The notes under the pieces were generated by a model. That model saw only the letters and a program-made list of their open reading frames with translations. It did not search any database and was not told where the DNA came from. Position numbers and translations under genes: made by a program. A stretch of DNA of 14,044 bases, from NCBI GenBank assembly GCA_003453835.1, contig DMMN01000192.1:25622-39665 (forward strand), written 5' to 3'. Origin of the DNA: Bacteroidota bacterium. GTDB taxonomy: Bacteria; Bacteroidota; Ignavibacteria; UBA10030. Shown here piece after piece: positions 6,254 through 14,044 of the stretch. The stretch's first letter is position 1; each line of letters opens with the position of its first letter.

Positions 6254-7816
6254 ATGCGGGCAAAACACGTCGGCTTTCTTCTCGGCCTCTTTTGCTTCAT
6301 CCTCATTTCCTCTCTTCCAACGTTTGTTACATTTCAATCCGCCGCCACCGGCATTTTGAGCGGCAACGGTGCGAGCATTACTCCTTCGGCATTGGCCGGC
6401 TCGATGCAGATCGTTCTGGCGCTGTTGACGCTGATGATCATCTGGTGGATCACCGAGGCCATTCCGCTTCCCGCCACCGCGCTCCTGCCACCTGTTATCC
6501 TCCCTCTCTTTCACGTCGTCGGAATTCAAGGCACATCAGTGTTTGAGTTCGGCATGAAGAACGTTCTGCCAAACTATGCCGCTCCCGTCATCTATTTGTT
6601 CCTCGGAGGATTTCTGCTTGCGGCCGCGATGCAAAAGTGGAAGCTCGACCGGCGAATGACGCTGTGGCTACTCACGCGGGGTTCGCTCGCAAACACTCCC
6701 AGCTCAATCCTCCTTGGGATGATGTCGGTGACGGCATTTCTCTCGATGTGGATTTCCAACACCGCAACAACAGCGATGATGCTTCCCCTCGCGCTCGGTG
6801 TTCTCTCGTTCATGGCGTTAAAACCCGGCGAATCGCGTTACGGAACAGCCTTGATGCTCGGAGTGGCATGGTCCGCGTCTATCGGCGGCGTTGGCACAAT
6901 CATCGGATCACCCCCCAACGGCATCGCGTTGGGGATCCTCAACTCGACGTTCGCGAACGATCCCTCGTTCGATCGCATTACGTTCCTCGATTGGATGTCC
7001 TTCGGTGTTCCGTACGTCATCATCTTTGTTCCCATCGCCTGGTTCATCCTGCTGAAGCTCCACCCACCTGAGATCTCGACGGTTCCGGGAGGAAAAGACG
7101 AGCTTGAGAAAGAACGTCGGGCGCTCGGACCTTTGAGCGCGGGCGAGAGAGGAACCATCGCTGTCTTCGTTCTTGCAGTGTTTCTTTGGATCTCCAATCC
7201 GTTTTGGAGCCGGCTGCTCCCCGCGAATCTTGGCACCGCGATGTCGTGGATCGATGAGTATTCCATCGGGCTCTTCATCGGCCTGCTTCTCTTTGTGGTA
7301 CCCCTGAACATCCGGCAGGCTCGATTTCTGCTTGACTGGAGCGATACGAGGTTTGTGGACTGGGGAACGCTTATTCTGTTCGGAGGAGGGATCGCGCTTT
7401 CTGATGCCATGTTCAAGACGGGGCTCGCAACATGGATCGCCACTTCGTTCGTTGATCTGCTCGGGTCGCCATCGACGCTCGCGATGATGTTCGCCGTCGT
7501 TTTCCTGATCGACTTTCTTACGGAGGTCACTTCCAACACCGCAGTGACATCGATGATGGTGCCGGTCGTCATTTCCATCGCTTTGCGAACGGGAGAGGAT
7601 CCCGTCGCTCTCGCGGTCGTTGCTGCCGTCGCCGCTTCCATGGCATTCATGCTGCCGGTCGCGACACCACCGAACGCTCTCGTCTACTCTACGGGCTACA
7701 TTAAGATCAAAGAGATGATGAAAGCGGGGTTCATTCTGGATATCGTCGGTTGGCTGCTGACGGTTGGAATACTCGTGATCGTTGCGGGATGGATATTCGG
7801 TGTGGTGAATTTCTAA
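6254..7816 (+). CDS. DASS/SLC13-family sodium:anion symporter (probably di- or tricarboxylate)
   Basis: A 520-residue, very hydrophobic inner-membrane carrier. The two inverted halves each carry the SNT signature of the divalent anion:sodium symporter family: SNTATTAMMLP (168-178) and SNTAVTSMMVP (427-437). Other family blocks are IWWITEAIPLPATALLP (63-79), GTIIGSPPNGIA (214-225) and MLPVATPPNALVYSTG (466-481). The length is slightly above the usual 450-500 because of an N-terminal segment and a charged cytoplasmic loop (about 270-300, KDELEKERR). Family members such as VcINDY and SdcS couple sodium to uptake of succinate, malate, fumarate or citrate; sulfate is possible, and the exact anion cannot be decided here. 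The gene begins 26 bases after the ABC permease stop and may be in the same transcript, although a functional link is not evident. It ends 17 bases from the convergent minus-strand cluster. Confidence 0.92.
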   Translation: MRAKHVGFLLGLFCFILISSLPTFVTFQSAATGILSGNGASITPSALAGSMQIVLALLTLMIIWWITEAIPLPATALLPPVILPLFHVVGIQGTSVFEFGMKNVLPNYAAPVIYLFLGGFLLAAAMQKWKLDRRMTLWLLTRGSLANTPSSILLGMMSVTAFLSMWISNTATTAMMLPLALGVLSFMALKPGESRYGTALMLGVAWSASIGGVGTIIGSPPNGIALGILNSTFANDPSFDRITFLDWMSFGVPYVIIFVPIAWFILLKLHPPEISTVPGGKDELEKERRALGPLSAGERGTIAVFVLAVFLWISNPFWSRLLPANLGTAMSWIDEYSIGLFIGLLLFVVPLNIRQARFLLDWSDTRFVDWGTLILFGGGIALSDAMFKTGLATWIATSFVDLLGSPSTLAMMFAVVFLIDFLTEVTSNTAVTSMMVPVVISIALRTGEDPVALAVVAAVAASMAFMLPVATPPNALVYSTGYIKIKEMMKAGFILDIVGWLLTVGILVIVAGWIFGVVNF

Positions 7817-7833
7817 CGCCGGGAGGGTGTGAA

Positions 7834-8763
7834 TCAGAATCTGATCGTCATCGACGCGGTCGGAACGAGCTCGGTAAAGCCGTAGGGGCGCGGCGCCGGC
7901 TTCAGCCGAGTTTCGAGCTTCAGCCGGTTGTTGAACTGCGCGGCGCTCCAGGCAGCATCCAGCGCGCTGAGAACGTGATTCACAACGAGCACGGAGGCCG
8001 CCGTGCCGGCGATGTTGTAGAAGTCGTTTGCTTTTCCCCGCATCTCTGAATACTCGAGGAAGCGTGGAGAAACCTTTTTCTGGACGATGTCGGATGGTGT
8101 AACAGTCGTTGCGTCGTCCCATCCTCCCGCATACTGCGGGTACTTCCCAATGAGCTCGTAGTACTGTTGCTCTGGTCGCAGCGGCAAACGATGCGTAAAG
8201 CCGTTCCCGCTTTTTCTCCCCATAACCTCTTCACACGAGTTCAGCTTCGACCAATCGACCCGCTCCCACGGCGGCAAGCCTCCTCCTCCCGTCACCATTC
8301 CGCTGCACCCGCCCGCATCCGGATTAAGCTGACCCGCGTACTGTTCGATCCATTGAGCATATCGTACGACGGACCAATGTTCGTCCGCGAAATTCTGAAA
8401 CAGGTCTGTTTGATCATTTCCTTTCGACGTGTAGGCGGCATACGCAATCCACAATCCAACCTCGGCCGCAAAGAACACCCCGGCGCGCCAATAGCTGTCC
8501 GTATAGAACTCGCCCGAACCGGGAATGACCGCCGAGAAGAGTGCAGCCCGCAACGGCGATTTCTTGCTATCCTCTCGTGTTACGACTACGCTCATTATCG
8601 AGTCGTTCCAAGTCCGGTCGAGGCCCGCTTGGAGGTCAATGCGGAAGTTCCCTGAAAGCTCAGTCAGTTGAATGGACTCTGCCCGAACGCTCTTCCGGAA
8701 TTGAGCGAAGGAAGCGATAGGGAGCATGACCAATAGCAGAACGATAGTTTTTTGGGAATTCAT
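7834..8763 (-). CDS. Conserved FCB envelope protein, DUF5683-like, function unknown
   Basis: A 309-residue protein with a signal peptide (1-21, MNSQKTIVLLLVMLPIASFAQ in essence). A hydrophobic, glycine/proline-rich segment follows (about 69-112: PLRAALFSAVIPGSGEFY then YWRAGVFFAAEVGLWIAYAA), resembling the DUF5683 pattern for small envelope proteins of Bacteroidota. After it come DEHWSVVRYAQWI (127-139), PPWERVDW (164-171), QQYYELIGKYPQYAGGWDD (199-217) and MRGKANDFYN (241-250). A second hydrophobic stretch (about 252-275) and a C-terminal PTASMTIRF, ending in phenylalanine, fit outer-membrane association. I recall similar hypothetical proteins in Ignavibacteria-like genomes but no assigned role. 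ATG 8763 was chosen because a signal peptide and an AGAGGA site lie directly there; the open frame extends upstream to 8931, overlapping the previous gene. It is the last gene of the minus-strand cluster, 80 bases after the barrel gene. Confidence 0.8.
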   Translation of the reverse strand: MNSQKTIVLLLVMLPIASFAQFRKSVRAESIQLTELSGNFRIDLQAGLDRTWNDSIMSVVVTREDSKKSPLRAALFSAVIPGSGEFYTDSYWRAGVFFAAEVGLWIAYAAYTSKGNDQTDLFQNFADEHWSVVRYAQWIEQYAGQLNPDAGGCSGMVTGGGGLPPWERVDWSKLNSCEEVMGRKSGNGFTHRLPLRPEQQYYELIGKYPQYAGGWDDATTVTPSDIVQKKVSPRFLEYSEMRGKANDFYNIAGTAASVLVVNHVLSALDAAWSAAQFNNRLKLETRLKPAPRPYGFTELVPTASMTIRF

Positions 8764-8843
8764 TTCTGTGATCCTCTTTCTTGCGGGTCCGCGCCTCGGT
8801 CTGACTGGTGCATTCGTTTTGTGCTTTTCGTTGCTCCAGACTC

Positions 8844-11800
8844 CTAGATTCTGCTTCGCGAAGAGTGAGAAGACATCTTCCCCATCTGGTTCAATTCGAA
8901 TCCAAAGAGCACGCCGAGATAAAACCTCCATTCACGACCGTACGATACATCGACGTTGTTAAACGTTTTCGTGAATCGATCAAATCCGTACGCGCCGCTG
9001 AAGAAGAGCCGCGTTGGGTATTGGTAGAAGGAAAAGGCTTCGAGTCGGAGCTCGAAGCCGGCGTCCGTCTTCCATCGCTTTATCGAGGGCATTTCCCCCC
9101 TCCACGCCTCACCAATGTCGGCAAAGAACGAACCGTAGAGTTTTGTGAAATAGAACTGAAGGAAGCGCGTATTGATCTTCGTCCAGATGGGAAACCGGTA
9201 CGTTGTGCCGACTAGGGCGATGTCGTTTCCGCCAAGAGCGTAGAAGGGGTAGCCACGCATTCCCACAAACCCGCCGGCATAGAAGTCGAAGAAATCATCC
9301 ACCTGCTTCCGCAGAATGCTGTTGCGCCGGATTGAAAGGCTTAAGGTGTGCTTCGGGATCGGCAGTGTGACGTGCTCATTCCAATAGAACTCGACTCTGT
9401 GGAAACTCGGCTTCGAGTATTGGGGCACCAGCACACCGTTTTCAATGTTGTATTCCCCCTCTGCATTGAACTTGTCAAACTCATACGAGTACTTCAGGGA
9501 GACCGTTCGCCCGACCGGATTAATATCCTTATCGACCGTCGGGCGAATCGACTCGTGCTGAAGATGCGCAGACAACGTGTTGCCGATGAGATACGTATTT
9601 CGAAATCCGGGCGAGACTCCGACGGAAGGAATCAAGAAGGATCCGATGTCTGCGCTGTAGCTGCTGAATGTGTAGGCCGTTTTCAACTGCATGTGCTCAT
9701 GGAAGACCTTCTGGCGCATCGTCACATCGAACTCGAGCAGATTGTACGTCACATCCGTTGAAAGTGTGTGCTCACGGTCCGTGAATGTTGAGAATGAAAC
9801 ATCAGACTTGCGGGAGATATTATAGAGCTCGAAGGAAACGACCGGCTCGAGTCCCAACTGGTAGAGAAGTGGAACGGCATCACGATACTCAAGAATAAAG
9901 AATAGGTCGCGCTCAAGGCGGCGATTAACGGCAGCTCCTCCAAAGAGCGTGAGCTTGTCCAGCATATCACCCGACGAAAAATAGAATCCCGGCCGAATGT
10001 TATCCACCCCCTTGTTGCGCGGATTGTAGTTGTCCAGCCGCAGGAGGGGAATGATCGAAAGGCTCGTGAAGACGTTGCGATACGGTTTGGAGGATGATAG
10101 AAAAGCTCTTGCGACTGAATCCGGATGCTCCACGGACGACTCCGGCGATGGACTTGTCTCGTCCCTTCCCTCGAGCAGGTTTATTTCACCTCTCCCCGCA
10201 ACGAGTGACGCTGCCGGATCGGCGGGCTTCGGCTGCTCGATGTACGAAAGCTTGTAGCCGGTGGAAGTGTACGATGCGTACACCAACGATCCCTCTTGAT
10301 TCACTCTCGGAAGAAACGCACCTCCCAGGACATTGGTAAGTTGACGCTTCACGCCCGACTCGAGTTCGGTTTGATAAACGTTGAAGACCCCCGTTTCATC
10401 TGACACATAATAGAGGAATCTGCCGTCGTGCGAGAACGAGGGATTCCGCGCATCACCTCCCCTGACGACGACGCGCAAACCCGAGCCATCTTCGTTGATC
10501 AACGCGACGGATTGGTTGTACCCTGTAGAGTAGCCAAACGCAACGACCGTTCCATCCGGTGACCAGACCGGCGTAAAGACCTGCTCGCCATTCGAAAACG
10601 TCGTGACGCTCCTGCGGTTCTTCCCTTGAGCATCTGCGACTCCAACATTAGCGGTACCGTCTTTTCCGATCGCGAAAACAAGCTTGGTGCCATCAAGTGA
10701 GAGGTTCGGATTCCATGCGCGGAGGCCGTACGTAAGCCGCTCTTCACTCTCTTCCTTCGTATCATACCGGTAGATATCGGACAGTCGGGACCAGTGCGGG
10801 TTGTCGCGATTGATCCTGGAGTAGTACAGATATCGTCCATCCGGAGAGTAGGACAGCGTTGATCTTGCAGCAACGTCAAGTTGCTTTGACGACTTCTGTT
10901 CAAGATCGTAGAGATAGAGTGAGCTGAGAGAAAAGTAATCCTCACCTTTGTTCGACACGTAGGCAATCTTCTTTCCATCGGGCGAGAAAGCGGGATAGAA
11001 GTTTCCAAATCCCTCTTTCTCGATGAGCTCCCCTTCCGACCGGCTCGAAGTAATCGCGGCGGCGACTTTCTGATACTGCTCCACTTTGGCTTTCTTCCAT
11101 TCATCGTACAGTTCGAAACCCGATTTCCCAAGAACTGCCGCGATGGCACCATCGACGGTGACACGGGGCGGCGAAGCAAGCGATCGTGAGAGTTCCTTCA
11201 GCTTGTCGACGCCATATGACTCTGCGAGGTATTGAACGATGGAAAAGCCGGCGTTGTATGACGACTCATTCCCCAAGCTCGTCTTCCCGAAAATCGCCAT
11301 CTCATCCCACGTCAGAGGATTCCCATCCAGCATATACATCCTCAGGATCATATCTCGATGTGAGTCCCAGTAGTCGAACGCAAAGTCGGGGTGATTGAAC
11401 TGGGCAACACCTTCGGCAAACCAGCTCGGGACAACGAAGGCTGAAAGCGGATAGGAAACGATCGCGTTCGGATAGCCGTAGAGCACATCCGTCCGGCGCT
11501 CGGCTTCGTAGCCCAACCACTGGAGATAGATGGCGGGAAACCTACGGCCAAGTTTCATGGTCGTCTGAATTTGGACGATGTGCGTGAACTCATGCGTCAC
11601 CACATCTCTTAGCCACGGGTGCGTGCCTCGCAGCTCAAAGTCTAGAGCCGGAGCCCAGATTTCAATCTTGTTGTCGTAGAAATACGCCGCTCCGTTGGAG
11701 TAGTCATCATGGTCCCGGATGACGAAACTTACTTTTTGATCCGGCTCGTGCTGATAGAGCTCCGTGATCGGTTTATAGACTTCTTCGGCGATGGTCGCAA

Positions 11801-11960
11801 TCTCCCGTGCAGTCCTCTCGCTCCCATTGTGGAAGTGAATGAAGAAGTGCGCCGTTTCAATCGTGCGCCAAGCGAGCTCGGGGTGCGGATACAAATCATC
11901 CTGTCCGAACATCACGGAAGAAGCAAAAAGGAGAAATGCGAAGAGAGCAGTGTGCTTCAC
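8844..11960 (-). CDS. Outer-membrane metallopeptidase / TolB-like propeller / Omp85-like barrel fusion
   Basis: A 1038-residue, three-part protein. Residues 1-20 are a signal peptide (MKHTALFAFLLFASSVMFGQ). Residues about 28-300 resemble a gluzincin (peptidase MA-like) domain with zinc site HEFTH (123-127) and a third-ligand candidate E183 in WFAEG (180-184), 56 residues later. Residues about 318-600 hold six PD40/TolB-type propeller repeats, with cores such as FSPDGKKIAYVSN (325-337), SYSPDGRYLYYS and WSPDGTVVAFG. Residues about 630-1038 look like an outer-membrane beta-barrel with Omp85/D15 traits, notably GMRGYPFYALGGN (900-912), reminiscent of the (V/I)RG(F/Y) loop. A surface or periplasmic protease anchored by its own barrel is inferred; the substrate is unknown. 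The start is GTG 11960: an in-frame stop lies just upstream and the next ATG would remove the signal peptide. It follows the lipoprotein gene by 6 bases. A 14-residue polar tail follows the last predicted strand. Confidence 0.87.
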   Translation of the reverse strand: MKHTALFAFLLFASSVMFGQDDLYPHPELAWRTIETAHFFIHFHNGSERTAREIATIAEEVYKPITELYQHEPDQKVSFVIRDHDDYSNGAAYFYDNKIEIWAPALDFELRGTHPWLRDVVTHEFTHIVQIQTTMKLGRRFPAIYLQWLGYEAERRTDVLYGYPNAIVSYPLSAFVVPSWFAEGVAQFNHPDFAFDYWDSHRDMILRMYMLDGNPLTWDEMAIFGKTSLGNESSYNAGFSIVQYLAESYGVDKLKELSRSLASPPRVTVDGAIAAVLGKSGFELYDEWKKAKVEQYQKVAAAITSSRSEGELIEKEGFGNFYPAFSPDGKKIAYVSNKGEDYFSLSSLYLYDLEQKSSKQLDVAARSTLSYSPDGRYLYYSRINRDNPHWSRLSDIYRYDTKEESEERLTYGLRAWNPNLSLDGTKLVFAIGKDGTANVGVADAQGKNRRSVTTFSNGEQVFTPVWSPDGTVVAFGYSTGYNQSVALINEDGSGLRVVVRGGDARNPSFSHDGRFLYYVSDETGVFNVYQTELESGVKRQLTNVLGGAFLPRVNQEGSLVYASYTSTGYKLSYIEQPKPADPAASLVAGRGEINLLEGRDETSPSPESSVEHPDSVARAFLSSSKPYRNVFTSLSIIPLLRLDNYNPRNKGVDNIRPGFYFSSGDMLDKLTLFGGAAVNRRLERDLFFILEYRDAVPLLYQLGLEPVVSFELYNISRKSDVSFSTFTDREHTLSTDVTYNLLEFDVTMRQKVFHEHMQLKTAYTFSSYSADIGSFLIPSVGVSPGFRNTYLIGNTLSAHLQHESIRPTVDKDINPVGRTVSLKYSYEFDKFNAEGEYNIENGVLVPQYSKPSFHRVEFYWNEHVTLPIPKHTLSLSIRRNSILRKQVDDFFDFYAGGFVGMRGYPFYALGGNDIALVGTTYRFPIWTKINTRFLQFYFTKLYGSFFADIGEAWRGEMPSIKRWKTDAGFELRLEAFSFYQYPTRLFFSGAYGFDRFTKTFNNVDVSYGREWRFYLGVLFGFELNQMGKMSSHSSRSRI

Positions 11961-11966
11961 GGAACC

Positions 11967-12668
11967 TTAGAATTTGAGTTCGACGCGAGTGACGCGATCC
12001 CTCGCCAGAGAAATGTACGCCGAGCGCTTGATGGATTGTACAGTCGCTTCGACTGTTACGTACGGGACGATCCTGTAGTTTCCGAGAAAGCTCGTCCGAT
12101 CCGACGAGTAGAGTGGGACCGGATAGAAGCCAATTGGGAGATTCTCATTCATGATGGCGAAACTTCCAAGCGAATCGGTCCTCGCAGTGACGGCACCGCT
12201 GACCGTGACCGTGTATGATTGCTTCACTTCCGCCCCAACAGTGAACTGCACCGTGTAGATTCCGCTCGGCACGGGAACACCGAAGGAATCTTTCAAATCC
12301 CACTGCACGCTCAAGGGACCCGGCGAGACCTGCCCCTCGTACAGAAGACGCCGCAGACGGTTTGACCGGTCAAAGACCTTGATGCGCACAGTCACATTCG
12401 GATCGGTTACTTGGAAGACTCTCGACTCAGGCGGATTTGCGTCGACGTACTCATAGTCGTAGTGCAACGCGATCGGGACGTTTCGTATCGGATTGCCGAT
12501 TCGATCAGTGACGAAACCTGAAATCCCGTAGCCCGATATCTCAAACTCGATGCCGGCGACGGGGATATCCCTCTCGCAACCGAGGAGCAGAAGAACTGCC
12601 ACGGCGGTCAAGATCTCGCTTCTGAACCCCTGACTCCTTCTCCTTCCATGAAACTCTGCCGGTTTCAT
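11967..12668 (-). CDS. Lipoprotein with carboxypeptidase-regulatory-like and FlgD-like Ig domains
   Basis: A 233-residue putative lipoprotein. The n-region is basic (RRRSQGFR), followed by a hydrophobic core and lipobox LLGC with C31 as the lipidated cysteine, giving a mature protein of about 203 residues. Residues about 45-70 (GYGISGFVTDRIGNPIRNVPI) look like a carboxypeptidase-regulatory-like beta-sandwich segment. Residues about 95-145, including VFDRSNRLRRLLYEG, VQWDLKDSFGVPVPSGIY and the following strand, match the FlgD-type Ig fold that also appears in T9SS-linked proteins. The remainder is beta-rich without recognised motifs. The start overlaps the upstream gene's stop by 4 bases (ATGA), so translation is probably coupled, and the next gene begins 6 bases after its stop. 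It may act as an accessory to the barrel protease or the secreted upstream protein; that is inference from order only. Confidence 0.82.
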   Translation of the reverse strand: MKPAEFHGRRRSQGFRSEILTAVAVLLLLGCERDIPVAGIEFEISGYGISGFVTDRIGNPIRNVPIALHYDYEYVDANPPESRVFQVTDPNVTVRIKVFDRSNRLRRLLYEGQVSPGPLSVQWDLKDSFGVPVPSGIYTVQFTVGAEVKQSYTVTVSGAVTARTDSLGSFAIMNENLPIGFYPVPLYSSDRTSFLGNYRIVPYVTVEATVQSIKRSAYISLARDRVTRVELKF

Positions 12669-14044
12669 TTTACAACCGCTATCTTGATGATCGCCACATC
12701 GCTTTGCCCGTTCGCCGTCGCTTCAATCCGCGCGAGGTAAATCCCGCTTTGAATGCCCGAGACATCCCAGGTCACCTCCCCATCCACGCCTCCGACCGCG
12801 CGTCCTTGCAGCTCCGCAATCTTCACGCCCGCAAGGTCTAGAATCTTAACCGATATCGTCGCGTCACTGGACGTAAAGTAACGGATTTGGGTCGACGACC
12901 CGTAGACCGGATTCGGCCAATTGTAGACGCGCTCCTTGGGAAGGAACCCTGAAGCAATGGGTGAGGGATTCGTCGTGCCGATCTCTGTGAAGGATGTCTG
13001 CGCCGGATTGAGCTGATACATTGGCCAGAGCATGCTCGTCGCATTATAGCGTGCGGTGAGATCGACGGCGGCAATACGACCCTCGACATCGACGGACGCC
13101 AATCCAACCGTCGCCAACCCGCCCGGTTGAGCGACGGGGAACAAGCAGGGCGTACGGAATGTCCGGCCGGTCAGCTTGACAAGATTCTCTGCGAGACGGT
13201 GGACTCCAAACCGATAGACCCAAAGATCACCCTTCGAGTCGATGCTGAGGATATCGGGCTTCCCATCGCCATCGATATCCCCGATGATCGGGCCCGAACG
13301 GACCGGCCTCGACTCACTCCCCATTCGGACGGGAAATCCGTCCGCGAGAATTCCGATGCTGTTGAAAGCGAAGAGTTGCCCTTCGTTCGAGATGACGACG
13401 ATCTCTTTTCTGCCGTCGCCATCCAGATCCGCCAATGCAGGTGGAGTTGGAAAGTGCTCGAGAGGTCCGCACAACGAGTTCGGGGAGTCGTACTCGCGAA
13501 TGATCGTTCCTTCCTCGTCAGAGATGATCAGCCGGTTGTCGGGGCGTTTGTTCGGATCCGACTGTCTGTTTACGAAGAGGACGATTCGCGGCTTTCCGTT
13601 TCCGAGAACATCGCCAGCGACAACATACTGCGACGAGCCATTCGTCTGGAACGATCTTGTCTGTTGCTGTGTGTTCAGATCATAGATTTTGACACCTTCA
13701 GCGCTGACCGCTGCAATTCTTCTTCCTCCGATCCGGCAGATGCTCGACGTATAGGGAGGCGCGGACTGAAGCGTTCGGATCGTGCCATCGAGGGAAATCG
13801 CTTGAATCCCGTCATCTCCTCCGTAGGCAATAAGAATCGTGTCCACGAACATGACGAAAATCTGGCGAGCGGGGGCCTTGAATTGTCGCTCCAGCTTCGT
13901 TCCTCCTCCCACTCGCTCGGCCCGCCAGAGATAGACACCGTCTCCCGCGGTCGCAACGTATACCTTACCGGTCACCGGATGCTTCAGGAACGCGAGTGGT
14001 CCGATAGAAGGGACATCGACTTCTGCCAGAACTCCGTTCGGCTC
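12665..14044 (-). CDS. Secreted FG-GAP/VCBS-like propeller protein with T9SS type A sorting domain (5' end beyond right edge)
   Basis: The 459 visible residues read in frame from base 14044 and the N-terminus is missing. A GTG at 13975 could be read as a start, but the 23 codons before it continue the same pattern (PLAFLKHPVTGKVYVATAGDG), so the gene very probably begins outside. The body shows propeller-like repeats and three integrin-type calcium-loop motifs: GDVLGNGKPR (144-153), ADLDGDGRKEI (205-215) and GDIDGDGKPDI (255-265). The last ~88 residues, from YNWPNPVYGSSTQIRYF (374-390) through SGIYLARIEA to IAVVK, fit a T9SS type A sorting domain with a variant of the usual NYPNPF motif, so the protein is expected to be secreted to the cell surface. 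Its stop overlaps the lipoprotein start by 4 bases. It is the most upstream visible gene of the cluster. Ligand and role are unknown. Confidence 0.85.
   Translation of the reverse strand, partial: EPNGVLAEVDVPSIGPLAFLKHPVTGKVYVATAGDGVYLWRAERVGGGTKLERQFKAPARQIFVMFVDTILIAYGGDDGIQAISLDGTIRTLQSAPPYTSSICRIGGRRIAAVSAEGVKIYDLNTQQQTRSFQTNGSSQYVVAGDVLGNGKPRIVLFVNRQSDPNKRPDNRLIISDEEGTIIREYDSPNSLCGPLEHFPTPPALADLDGDGRKEIVVISNEGQLFAFNSIGILADGFPVRMGSESRPVRSGPIIGDIDGDGKPDILSIDSKGDLWVYRFGVHRLAENLVKLTGRTFRTPCLFPVAQPGGLATVGLASVDVEGRIAAVDLTARYNATSMLWPMYQLNPAQTSFTEIGTTNPSPIASGFLPKERVYNWPNPVYGSSTQIRYFTSSDATISVKILDLAGVKIAELQGRAVGGVDGEVTWDVSGIQSGIYLARIEATANGQSDVAIIKIAVVK

Noticed and set aside
7817..7833. Bidirectional terminator between the convergent genes
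   Set aside because: The 17-base gap contains no inverted repeat or T run.
6908..8122. Minus-strand open frame of 404 codons opposite the symporter
   Set aside because: It is a shadow of the symporter gene: highly charged translation, no motifs, and overlap with the real gene ending at 7834.
8764..8931. Longer N-terminus for the DUF5683-like protein
   Set aside because: The extension would overlap the barrel gene's 3' end and place the signal peptide inside the protein; ATG 8763 has a good ribosome-binding site.
13973..13975. GTG as the start of the FG-GAP-like protein
   Set aside because: The frame stays open to the window edge and the upstream codons continue the propeller pattern; no signal peptide follows the GTG although a T9SS protein needs one.

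Overview
The window looks like a chromosomal segment of a moderately GC-rich bacterium of the FCB group, most plausibly an Ignavibacteria/Kapabacteria-type member of the Bacteroidota. The main clues are two type IX secretion (T9SS) type A sorting domains (one with the typical NYPNPFNPST motif), very few clear Shine-Dalgarno sequences, and several envelope-protein families I associate with that group. No tRNA, rRNA, CRISPR array, insertion sequence or phage integration signature was seen. The phylum call is inferred from protein families only.

Layout. (1) Bases 1-634, minus strand: the N-terminal 211 residues of a gene that leaves the window on the left. It combines the N-terminal motifs of a family 2B encapsulin shell protein with an inserted cyclic-nucleotide-binding domain, so it probably builds a protein nanocompartment. 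Its C-terminal shell domains and any cargo gene would lie further left. (2) Bases 635-1163: a 529-base divergent intergenic region with no convincing gene. (3) Bases 1164-4241, plus strand: a secreted 14-repeat Asp-box propeller protein with a T9SS sorting domain, followed after 6 bases by an Fpg/Nei-type DNA glycosylase of an unusual subfamily. (4) Bases 4381-7816, plus strand: an ABC-2 type exporter (ATPase and permease, overlapping ends), then a DASS/SLC13-type anion symporter 26 bases downstream. (5) Bases 14044-7834, minus strand: a tightly packed four-gene cluster, convergent with block 4 and separated from it by only 17 bases. It encodes a T9SS-sorted FG-GAP-like protein (5' end off the right edge), a lipoprotein with a FlgD-like Ig domain, a 1038-residue metallopeptidase/TolB-like propeller/outer-membrane barrel fusion, and a conserved envelope protein of unknown function.

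How they fit together. The plus-strand genes look like ordinary transport and repair functions plus one exported propeller protein. The minus-strand cluster reads as a cell-envelope or export module: every product carries an export or surface signal, except that the first gene's N-terminus is not visible. The items most worth following up are the encapsulin with an apparently intact cyclic-nucleotide phosphate-binding cassette, and the protease-propeller-barrel fusion with its neighbours.
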